A stretch of DNA of 7,338 nucleotides from an uncultured Acidobacteriota bacterium. GTDB lineage: Bacteria; Acidobacteriota; Vicinamibacteria; Vicinamibacterales; UBA8438. A model generated the notes under the pieces. It saw nothing but the letters and a program-made list of their open reading frames with translations. It had not been told where the DNA came from and did not search any database. Shown here in pieces: positions 1 to 4,263 of this stretch; position 1 is the stretch's first letter; every line of letters begins with the position of its first letter. The position numbers were made by a program, and so were the translations under genes. Where the stretch lies: contig CALBET010001065.1 in the NCBI GenBank assembly GCA_937888665.1, positions 1 to 7,338 of the forward strand. The letters run 5' to 3'.

Positions 1-2
1 AG

Positions 3-506
3 GGGGTCCTGGAGGCATTTGAGATTGGTGACGGCGTGTTCGTACCCGCGGGCAGCTACGAGCACCACGAGGCGCAACTCGTGTACCAGTCGAACCGCGG
101 TGCGCCGGTGAGCATTGAAGTGCGCACGACCATCGGCGGTTTCTTCGGGGGCCATCGCGCCACCTGGGGACCCGCGCTCAACATCCGGACGGGCGACTCG
201 TTGAACGCCTCGATCCAGTGGAGCCGAAACGACGTGGACCTGCCCGGCGGCCACTTCATCGCCAACCTCACCAGCGCACAGGTCGCCTACAACTTCACAC
301 CGCGTCGTTTCGTCCAGGCGCTGCTCCAGTACAACGACAGCGCCGATCTCTGGTCGGCCAATCTTCGTCTGGGCCTGCTGGGCCAGGCCAACACCGGGCT
401 GTTCCTGGTCTACAACGACACTCGGGGGCTGCAGCAGTCGATTCCCGCCGGTGGTGGCCGCAGCCTGATTCTCAAGTTCAGCCGGATGATCGACCTGGGC
501 CGCTAG
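3..506 (+). CDS. DUF5916-type protein, C-terminal part (5' end outside window)
   Basis: The reading frame is already open at the left edge (first full codon at base 3) and ends at TAG 504-506, so only the last 167 residues are visible. The GTG at 36 is an internal codon, not a start. The segment is rich in alternating beta-strand patterns, and its end, with LFLVYNDTRG followed by RSLILKFSRM, resembles the C-terminus of DUF5916 proteins. These large envelope proteins carry an N-terminal CBM9-like carbohydrate-binding domain followed by a barrel-like DUF5916 region; their activity is not firmly known. Membership is judged from memory of the family's C-terminal motifs, and the CBM9-like part is not visible here. 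The next gene starts 136 bases downstream with its own ribosome binding site, so the two need not be one operon. Confidence 0.7.
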   Translation, partial: GVLEAFEIGDGVFVPAGSYEHHEAQLVYQSNRGAPVSIEVRTTIGGFFGGHRATWGPALNIRTGDSLNASIQWSRNDVDLPGGHFIANLTSAQVAYNFTPRRFVQALLQYNDSADLWSANLRLGLLGQANTGLFLVYNDTRGLQQSIPAGGGRSLILKFSRMIDLGR

Positions 507-540
507 CTCGGACCAGGCCGCGACCTGGGTGTTCACCGGT

Positions 541-546
541 TATACT
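541..546 (+). promoter_or_regulatory. possible -10 box upstream of the aldolase gene
   Basis: TATACT matches the sigma-70 -10 consensus at five of six positions and stands out in very GC-rich sequence. It lies about 100 bases upstream of the aldolase ATG, in the gap after the DUF5916 gene. No good -35 box is visible at 16-18 bases spacing, and no TGn extension precedes it, so this is only a candidate. A weak 5-bp inverted repeat (CCAGG 513-517 / CCTGG 524-528) lies just upstream. Confidence 0.3.
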
Positions 547-627
547 TTCGAGCCTGTCGAGTCTCGCGCGCGGCCTGGTGCCCCCGCAGCGGGACGGCGA
601 ACCACGGAACATAGGCACCACGTAACA

Positions 628-633
628 GAGGAG
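628..633 (+). promoter_or_regulatory. ribosome binding site of the aldolase gene
   Basis: GAGGAG lies 9 bases before the ATG at 643, within a purine-rich run (627-638). It fixes the start at 643. The reading frame stays open upstream to a GTG at 529, but those 38 extra residues are proline/arginine-rich, match nothing in the family, and have no such site. Confidence 0.75.
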
Positions 634-642
634 AAGAGCTAT

Positions 643-1473
643 ATGAGCGACAGTCTGACCGGTGCGGAATTCAAAGCCGCTCTACGGAACAACACCCCCA
701 AGCTGGGATTGTTCATCAATTCGCACAGTTCCACCGTCGTGGAACAGCTGGCCCATAGCGGCTACGACTGGTTGCTGATTGACTCCCAGCACGGCCCGAT
801 GGGGTACGAGACGCTGTCCACCATGATTGGTGGCGTTGCCGCCGGCGGCGCCAAGTCGCTGGTGCGGGTGACCGGGTACGCGGATCGCGCCGGTATCCAG
901 CAGTCGCTGGACGTTGGCGCGGACGGCGTGCTCGTGCCCTATATCAACACGGTGGAGGAAGCCCGTCAGGCGGTCAGCTGTACGCGGTACCCCACCGCGG
1001 GGACCCGTTCGGTCTATTTTCCGCAGAAGAGCATGAACAAGGGCGGTCTGCTCGGCTACGCCGGTGCGGCCAATGACAACATCATCACCGCATTGCAGGT
1101 CGAAACCGCGAGCTGCATCGAGAACATCGAAGAGATCGCGGCCGTGCCGGGCGTCGACATCCTATTCCTCGGTCAGAACGACCTCTGCATGTCGATGGGC
1201 CTGTATGAGAAGTATCAGTTCCCCGACATGTACACCTCGCCGGAGTTGAAAGAGGCGACGGACGCGCTGAAGGCGGCGGCCAAGAAGAACAACGTCATTC
1301 TCGGCCTGTTCCTGTTCGGCACCGACCGTGTGGGCGAGTTCCGCGAGCAGGGGTTCAGCCTGATCAGTATCGGGAACGACCTCCATCACATCCTGACCCA
1401 GGCCGGCGCGCACGTGGGGGCACTGGAAGGGATCATGCCGGACTGGAAGCGGCGTCCGACGGCGTTGTTTTAG
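643..1473 (+). CDS. HpcH/HpaI aldolase family protein
   Basis: A 276-residue class II (metal-dependent) pyruvate aldolase of the HpcH/HpaI family. These cytoplasmic TIM-barrel enzymes reversibly cleave 4-hydroxy-2-oxoacids to pyruvate (or a related oxoacid) and an aldehyde. The sequence shows YDWLLIDSQHGP with the probable general base His50; Arg75 in LVRVTG, which holds the oxoacid; Gln152 and Glu154 in LQVETA; and Asp180 in GQNDL. Glu154 and Asp180 are the expected metal ligands. These five positions are each +5 relative to His45, Arg70, Gln147, Glu149 and Asp175 of E. coli HpcH as I recall them, so spacing as well as residues is kept. Length is close to the family norm (~250-300). No aromatic-degradation or sugar-acid genes adjoin it, so the substrate cannot be named; related subfamilies act on 2-keto-3-deoxy sugar acids. 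Confidence 0.9.
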   Translation: MSDSLTGAEFKAALRNNTPKLGLFINSHSSTVVEQLAHSGYDWLLIDSQHGPMGYETLSTMIGGVAAGGAKSLVRVTGYADRAGIQQSLDVGADGVLVPYINTVEEARQAVSCTRYPTAGTRSVYFPQKSMNKGGLLGYAGAANDNIITALQVETASCIENIEEIAAVPGVDILFLGQNDLCMSMGLYEKYQFPDMYTSPELKEATDALKAAAKKNNVILGLFLFGTDRVGEFREQGFSLISIGNDLHHILTQAGAHVGALEGIMPDWKRRPTALF

Positions 1474-1481
1474 CAACTAGA

Positions 1482-1496
1482 CGGGGCTGCGCCCCG
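1482..1496 (+). terminator. possible terminator hairpin after the aldolase gene
   Basis: CGGGGC-TGC-GCCCCG forms a perfect 6-bp GC stem with a 3-base loop, starting 9 bases after the aldolase stop codon. No T tract follows, so it is not a canonical intrinsic terminator. Its position is suitable for transcript 3'-end formation or stabilisation. Confidence 0.35.
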
Positions 1497-1547
1497 AACC
1501 CCAGCGGGCGCTACGCGGGGACCCCGAGTGCCCACTTCGCGCCCGCG

Positions 1548-1569
1548 AGGCGCGCATTGTCGCGCGCCT
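1548..1569. repeat. 8-bp perfect inverted repeat
   Basis: AGGCGCGC (1548-1555) and GCGCGCCT (1562-1569) are exact reverse complements around a 6-base loop (ATTGTC). It is GC-only apart from the ends, lacks a T tract, and lies mid-gap. It may be part of a termination region or a structured leader. Confidence 0.45.
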
Positions 1570-1581
1570 TGGCCGTTCGCC

Positions 1582-1620
1582 GCGGCCCGGAACGAGTACG
1601 AAATTCTCGTGTTGGGCCGC
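1582..1620. repeat. 39-base two-part hairpin (possible structured leader or operator)
   Basis: GCGGCCC (1582-1588) pairs with GGGCCGC (1614-1620). Inside it two G-T wobbles and one mismatch lead into ACGAG (1592-1596) pairing with CTCGT (1606-1610) around the AT-rich loop TACGAAATT. In total 12 Watson-Crick pairs are present. The AT-rich apex within GC-rich DNA is distinctive and would suit either an RNA stem-loop or a symmetric protein-binding site. GGGCCG (1614-1619) can also pair with CGGCCC (1625-1630), giving a mutually exclusive alternative fold. Confidence 0.45.
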
Positions 1621-1742
1621 ATCACGGCCCGGTGAGCGGGGTGCCAGACGCATGCTCCCCGCCTCGATGACCTTCTGCGCCAGCCCCGGGGGTGACAGTC
1701 GTGTGAGAATGGTCGCCGAATGACTGCGCCTGAGCGCGCAGC

Positions 1743-1763
1743 ACGGCTGCGTCCCGCAGCCGT
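1743..1763 (+). promoter_or_regulatory. 9-bp hairpin just upstream of the cyclophilin ribosome binding site
   Basis: ACGGCTGCG (1743-1751) and CGCAGCCGT (1755-1763) are perfect reverse complements with a 3-base loop (TCC). The stem ends 5 bases before the GGAGG at 1768-1772 and 21 bases before the ATG. It would be a stable stem in the 5' UTR if transcription starts upstream, and so could affect translation or mRNA stability. No T tract follows it, which argues against a terminator. Confidence 0.45.
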
Positions 1764-1767
1764 CGAC

Positions 1768-1772
1768 GGAGG
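1768..1772 (+). promoter_or_regulatory. ribosome binding site of the cyclophilin gene
   Basis: GGAGG stands 12 bases before the ATG at 1785. The spacing is longer than the usual 5-9, but no other start codon in this frame fits better, and the protein begins just before the cyclophilin fold. Confidence 0.6.
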
Positions 1773-1784
1773 TCAGCAACCATC

Positions 1785-2309
1785 ATGTCCAACGACAGTC
1801 AGTCTTCGAACGATCTCGTCGCCGTGTTCAGCACGGTGAAAGGGGAGATTCGCGTCGGCCTTTTTCCGGCGGAGGCGCCCATGACCGTGGCCAATTTCGT
1901 CAACCTGGCGACACGTGGGTACTACAACGGCCTGAAATTTCACCGCGTCATCGCGAACTTCATGGTGCAGGGCGGCGACCCAACCGGTACTGGGATGGGG
2001 GGACCGGGCTACAACTTCGGCGACGAGTTCAGCCCCCTCCGCCGACACGACTCGGCCGGCGTCCTGTCGATGGCGAACGCCGGGCCGGGAACCAACGGGA
2101 GTCAGTTCTTTATCACGCATGGTCCCACCCCGCATCTGGATGGCAAGCACTCGGTGTTCGGCAAGGTCTCGTCGGGGCAGGATGTCGTCAACGCCATCGC
2201 GCAGAACGATGTGATGACGACGGTCACGATCGAGGGCGACGCGTCCGCTCTGCTCGAGGCACAGAAGGCGAGTGTCGATGGGTGGAACGGGGTGCTGGGC
2301 AGCCAGTAA
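1785..2309 (+). CDS. cyclophilin-type peptidyl-prolyl cis-trans isomerase
   Basis: A 174-residue single-domain cyclophilin that catalyses cis-trans isomerisation of Xaa-Pro bonds during protein folding. The active-site blocks are all visible: KFHRVI with the catalytic Arg54, FMVQGGDP (Phe59, Met60, Gln62), SMANAGPGTNGSQFFIT (residues 95-111, including Phe108), and PHLDGKHSVFGKV with Leu118 and His122. The residue matching Trp121 of human cyclophilin A is His117, a substitution common in bacterial members and usually linked to weak cyclosporin binding. No signal peptide or membrane segment is present, so it should be cytoplasmic, unlike periplasmic PpiA. The C-terminal ~25 residues (an acidic/Ala-rich helix) extend a little beyond the core fold. 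It stands alone between a hairpin-rich gap and a strong downstream hairpin, consistent with a single-gene unit. Confidence 0.95.
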   Translation: MSNDSQSSNDLVAVFSTVKGEIRVGLFPAEAPMTVANFVNLATRGYYNGLKFHRVIANFMVQGGDPTGTGMGGPGYNFGDEFSPLRRHDSAGVLSMANAGPGTNGSQFFITHGPTPHLDGKHSVFGKVSSGQDVVNAIAQNDVMTTVTIEGDASALLEAQKASVDGWNGVLGSQ

Positions 2310-2330
2310 CCGCCGGTGTGAAATCTGTCA

Positions 2331-2366
2331 TGGCCTCTCTGGGCGTCGCGGCGTCCAGAGAGGCCA
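2331..2366 (+). terminator. very strong hairpin after the cyclophilin gene, probable terminator
   Basis: TGGCCTCTCTGG (2331-2342) and CCAGAGAGGCCA (2355-2366) are perfect 12-bp reverse complements. Inside them, two Watson-Crick and two G-T pairs continue the stem to a CGCG tetraloop (2347-2350), giving up to 16 pairs. It starts 22 bases after the stop codon. No T tract follows on either strand, so classic rho-independent termination is doubtful. It may work as a U-less terminator or a 3'-stabilising structure. The next gene begins 78 bases later. Confidence 0.55.
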
Positions 2367-2430
2367 GAGACGCAGCCAACCAGCGTTCCAGACGCGGACC
2401 GGGTCAGCACATGTTCGGGGGCCGGTTTCT

Positions 2431-2435
2431 GGAGG
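2431..2435 (+). promoter_or_regulatory. ribosome binding site of the short lipoprotein gene
   Basis: GGAGG lies 8 bases before the ATG at 2444. It selects this start over the upstream in-frame ATG at 2411 and GTG at 2282. The chosen start also puts a correctly spaced lipoprotein signal at the N-terminus. Confidence 0.7.
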
Positions 2436-2443
2436 TCAGCCCC

Positions 2444-2704
2444 ATGCGAGTCATCCGCCTTGTCACGCCGGTCGTGCCCCTGCTCGCGTGGGGCCTGACC
2501 GCCTGCAGCGCCTCGTCGTTCACCCAGCCGGAAACCCGTGAACCGACCTCGGATCGCACAGGTCACGGGCACGACTTCCAGGACGTGGTGAGCGACGACG
2601 GTGGCAATCAGCTCGATACCGTCGCCATGAAGGACGGGCTGGTCACGCGCGGTGTCCTGGTCGACATGCCGCTCTTGAAAGGTGTGGCAGGGAACCGGTG
2701 GTGA
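2444..2704 (+). CDS. short lipoprotein with a cyclase-family-like tail, possibly a truncated remnant
   Basis: An 86-residue product. Residues 1-20 form a lipoprotein signal (two arginines, a hydrophobic stretch, then lipobox L-T-A-C with Cys21 and Ser at +2, predicting the outer membrane). A polar linker follows. The tail contains KDGLVTRGVLVDMPLLKGV (residues ~60-78), which closely resembles a conserved strand of the cyclase / kynurenine-formamidase-like family. Those enzymes are usually 220-330 residues and carry a metal-binding HxxTHxD-type motif, which is absent here, as is everything after this strand. So either the gene has lost its centre and C-terminus, or it is an unrelated small lipoprotein with a chance match. 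Its ribosome binding site, signal peptide and 4-base GTGA overlap with the next gene are intact, so it may still be translated and drive coupled translation of the barrel gene. Family match is from memory. Confidence 0.55.
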   Translation: MRVIRLVTPVVPLLAWGLTACSASSFTQPETREPTSDRTGHGHDFQDVVSDDGGNQLDTVAMKDGLVTRGVLVDMPLLKGVAGNRW

Positions 2705-3495
2705 CACGTCGGCTCTGCCTCCTCCTCGTCGCCTCGGTGCTGGTGGCGGCGCTGCCCGCCAGCGGACAGACGGAGCGGCGCTCGCCGTACGTGCGGCTGT
2801 TCACCGGGGTCGGGGTCACCGGCGAGAGCGACCTTCGTATCCGCCAGCCTGGTCTCGGCACGGATCTGACGTTCGAGCAGGTGTCGTGGGAGCACAAGTC
2901 GCTCTCGACCCAGTGGACCCGCGACTCGATTCCGTACGTTGGCGCTCGGGCCGAGTTCTTCTTTCGCGAGCCGAGCTGGCTTGGGGTGTCGGTCGACGTG
3001 CTGCACTTCAAAATTTTTGCCCCGCGGGATCAGCGGGTCAGGGTGAGTGGCACCGATCAGCACGTCCGGGTCGACGCGACGGCGCGGTTTGGCCAGTTCG
3101 TCGAGCAATACCAGGTGAGCAACGGCGTCAACATGGTGCTCGGCAACCTGCAAGCCCACCGTCCACTGCGTCAGTCTGCGCGCTTTCCGGGCGGGCGAGT
3201 TGATGTCTACGCGGGAGGCGGAGCCGGCGTGACCATTCCGTACACTCGTTCGCAGATCGACGGACAGGGCCGCTCGGGGTACGAATGGGGACGACTCGCG
3301 ACCCAGGTGCTGGGTGGTGTCGCATGGCACGTGTCGCCCCGGTGGGATACGTCGCTGGAATACAAGTTCACGCGGACGACGGCCGACGGGAGTGTCGCGG
3401 ACGGGGACAGCCTGTCACGGCTGCGCACGCACCATCTGGTCTTTGGGCTGGGCCTTCACCTTAACAGCCCGTGGTGGAAGTCCTGCTGCATTTGA
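2701..3495 (+). CDS. outer-membrane beta-barrel protein, lipid A oxidase (LpxQ)-like
   Basis: A 264-residue protein. A signal peptide (RRLCLLLVASVLVAALPASG, cleavage near residue 22/23) is followed by alternating hydrophobic/polar strands typical of an 8-10 strand barrel. Recognisable stretches are SIPYVGARAEFFF (76-88), NGVNMVLGNLQAHRP (141-155), VDVYAGGGAGVTIPY (167-181) and WDTSLEYKFTRT (215-226). Their order matches, as I recall it, LpxQ of rhizobia, the O2-dependent outer-membrane enzyme that oxidises the proximal glucosamine of lipid A to 2-aminogluconate; a generic outer-membrane beta-barrel is the alternative. Two GTG codons are possible starts (2698, 2701). I prefer 2701: AGGGA at 2689-2693 is then 7 bases away and the gene overlaps the upstream stop as GTGA. 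The last ten residues (NSPWWKSCCI) follow the final strand, are atypical for a barrel end, and lie mostly inside a repeat copy. Confidence 0.75.
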   Translation: MTRRLCLLLVASVLVAALPASGQTERRSPYVRLFTGVGVTGESDLRIRQPGLGTDLTFEQVSWEHKSLSTQWTRDSIPYVGARAEFFFREPSWLGVSVDVLHFKIFAPRDQRVRVSGTDQHVRVDATARFGQFVEQYQVSNGVNMVLGNLQAHRPLRQSARFPGGRVDVYAGGGAGVTIPYTRSQIDGQGRSGYEWGRLATQVLGGVAWHVSPRWDTSLEYKFTRTTADGSVADGDSLSRLRTHHLVFGLGLHLNSPWWKSCCI

Positions 3496-3513
3496 GCGGC
3501 GCTGCAATCCGCC
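3460..3513 (-). repeat. repeat copy A (reverse orientation)
   Basis: Read on the minus strand, this 54-base segment matches bases 3781-3833 at 45 of 54 alignment columns with one 1-base gap. The shared core is GGACTTCCACCACGGGCTG, identical in both. It spans codons 254-264 and the stop of the barrel gene and runs into the gap. With copy C it forms inverted ends around a 374-bp segment. Confidence 0.75.
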
Positions 3514-3600
3514 GATCTGCGTTGTTCATCGGTCGAATACTGCCGGTATTCTCCCTCTTCTCGCCTTGATCGCCGGCCGCATCGCCGCTCTCGGTGCGAC

Positions 3601-3627
3601 GCAGGACTTTCACCACGGGCTGTTAAG
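3601..3627 (+). repeat. repeat copy B (core only)
   Basis: This core copy differs from the reverse complement of copy A at one position in 27 (T instead of C at 3610). It matches copy C at 22 of 27 columns ungapped. Upstream, GCGACGCAG (3596-3604) parallels GCGATGCAG (3799-3807) next to copy C, so similarity to C continues with a 3-base indel. It ends CTGTTAAG, a weaker version of the -10-like end of copy C. Confidence 0.75.
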
Positions 3628-3647
3628 AGGTGAGTCGGGGCTCGCCT
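3628..3647. repeat. hairpin directly after repeat copy B
   Basis: AGGTGAG (3628-3634) pairs with CTCGCCT (3641-3647) through six Watson-Crick pairs and one G-T pair around a TCGGGG loop. An alternative pairing is GGTGAG (3629-3634) with CTCACC (3650-3655). The stem abuts the end of the palindrome, so it may belong to the same element. Confidence 0.4.
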
Positions 3648-3708
3648 GTCTCACCCCGTTTCGGCGCCTCGGTCAGGCAGAGGGACCCCAGCGGGAGGGT
3701 GGTGTTGT

Positions 3709-3769
3709 TCGTAGCAAAGGGCCTTCAGGACCGTTGATCCATTGGCGCCCCTGAAGGGGCTTGCTACGA
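3709..3769. repeat. 61-base interrupted inverted repeat between repeat copies B and C
   Basis: TCGTAGCAA (3709-3717) pairs perfectly with TTGCTACGA (3761-3769), and CCTTCAGG (3722-3729) with CCTGAAGG (3750-3757). A 3-4 base internal loop separates the two stems and the apical loop is 20 bases. That is 17 Watson-Crick pairs in a two-stem structure without a T tract. The form is that of an interspersed palindromic (REP-like) unit; a terminator function for the barrel gene is possible but not indicated. Confidence 0.65.
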
Positions 3770-3780
3770 CGGCTTGCCGC

Positions 3781-3833
3781 GGCAGACTGCAGCGCCGCGC
3801 GATGCAGCGGGACTTCCACCACGGGCTGCTAGA
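3781..3833 (+). repeat. repeat copy C (forward orientation)
   Basis: This is the inverted partner of copy A (45 of 54 columns). It ends 8 bases before the DUF4404 ATG. Its last bases form the -10-like sequence TGCTAGA, so the repeat here appears to supply part of the promoter of the following gene. Confidence 0.75.
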
Positions 3834-3835
3834 AT
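3827..3835 (+). promoter_or_regulatory. extended -10 promoter element of the DUF4404 gene
   Basis: TGC-TAGAAT is a TGn extension plus a -10 hexamer matching TATAAT at five of six positions. The hexamer ends at 3835, so transcription would be expected to start around 3841-3843, on or next to the A of the ATG at 3842. A -35 box is poor (GGGACT at 3809-3814, only 15 bases away), which fits extended -10 promoters. No ribosome binding site is possible at normal spacing on such a transcript, so a leaderless mRNA is predicted. Confidence 0.55.
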
Positions 3836-3841
3836 CGGTGG

Positions 3842-4108
3842 ATGTCCGACGAACAGTTACGACGGTCGCTCACAGATCTGCGCTCGGAGCTCGAGCGGCT
3901 GGCGGCTGACGAGGCGCACGTGCGCGAGCGGCTGGATGCCTTGGCCGGCGCGATTGAGACACGTCTCGATGCACCCGACGACCGCGCTCACCACCACTCC
4001 CTCGTGGAGGATCTCCGACGGTCCATCCTGCAATTCGAGGTGTCGCATCCCCGGGCCACCGGCATTCTCAATAAGGTGATGGCCGCCCTGGGCAACGTCA
4101 GCAGCTGA
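3842..4108 (+). CDS. DUF4404 family protein
   Basis: A small acidic protein of 88 residues. The N-terminal half (residues 3-45) is a charged heptad-like helix (LRRSLTDLRSELERL and following) likely to form a coiled coil. The C-terminal half carries the family signature HHSLVEDLRRSILQFEVSHP (51-70) followed by the ILNKVMAALGN helix. Length and both halves fit DUF4404, a family of small bacterial proteins of unknown function. There is no signal peptide or membrane segment. Start: the ATG at 3842 is only 7 bases from an extended -10 box, and GGTGG directly abuts the ATG, too close to act as a ribosome binding site, so translation is probably leaderless. The stop lies in a 13-base palindrome (GTCAGC-A-GCTGAC, 4097-4109). 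Neighbours give no functional clue. Confidence 0.85.
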   Translation: MSDEQLRRSLTDLRSELERLAADEAHVRERLDALAGAIETRLDAPDDRAHHHSLVEDLRRSILQFEVSHPRATGILNKVMAALGNVSS

Positions 4109-4263
4109 CCCGCGTCTCACCGGCGGAGTGGGCGTACTGGCGGATTGGGTGGCCGTCGGCGGCGTGACCGTCGATCGTCAGGGGGGCGCGAGGTGATGAC
4201 CGCGGCCCTTGTCTTCGGGGGAGCAGCCATACACCTCGCGCGGCGACGTCGGTATCGCCCGTT

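Larger units (their letters stand above)
1474..1784. other. hairpin-rich intergenic region upstream of the cyclophilin gene
   Basis: This 311-base gap carries no credible gene; the only long open frame, on the minus strand, is a low-complexity arginine/proline product. It contains at least five inverted repeats: 1482-1496, 1548-1569, 1582-1620, 1636-1662 (GCGGGG/CCCCGC, 15-base loop) and 1743-1763. The strongest are listed separately. Part may terminate the aldolase transcript and part may form a structured leader for the prolyl isomerase mRNA. No clear sigma-70 promoter was recognised. Confidence 0.5.
3460..3627. repeat. 168-bp imperfect palindrome (inverted-repeat element)
   Basis: Bases 3460-3486 and 3601-3627 are reverse complements at 26 of 27 positions. 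Nested pairs share almost the same centre: AGCGGCG 3495-3501 with CGCCGCT 3583-3589, GATC 3514-3517 with GATC 3568-3571, and AATAC 3536-3540 with GTATT 3546-3550. The coordinate sums (7087, 7084, 7085, 7086) show one symmetric structure centred near 3543 with small indels. It contains no coding potential of its own and overlaps the last codons and stop of the barrel gene. It resembles a non-autonomous REP/MITE-like element or a large cruciform. No transposase or target-site duplication is visible. Confidence 0.75.
3496..3841. other. repeat-filled intergenic region without a credible gene
   Basis: This 346-base gap between the barrel and DUF4404 genes is occupied by the right part of the long palindrome, repeat copies B and C, and two further hairpins (3628-3647, 3709-3769). 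Open frames crossing it have no recognisable features and composition unlike the neighbouring proteins. The only likely function seen is a promoter at its right end. Confidence 0.65.

Noticed and set aside
529..642. N-terminal extension of the aldolase from GTG 529
   Set aside because: The 38 extra residues do not resemble the family, and a good ribosome binding site precedes the ATG at 643.
2608..3330. 240-residue minus-strand frame opposite the barrel gene
   Set aside because: The plus strand has a signal peptide and beta-barrel pattern there; the minus-strand product shows no domain and an Arg/Pro/His bias.
3314..3754. 146-residue plus-strand frame crossing the end of the barrel gene and the repeats
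   Set aside because: It is out of frame with the barrel gene, runs through palindromic repeats, and has no ribosome binding site or protein-like features.
3460..3833. CRISPR array
   Set aside because: The three repeat copies differ in orientation, spacing and length, and there are no regular spacers.
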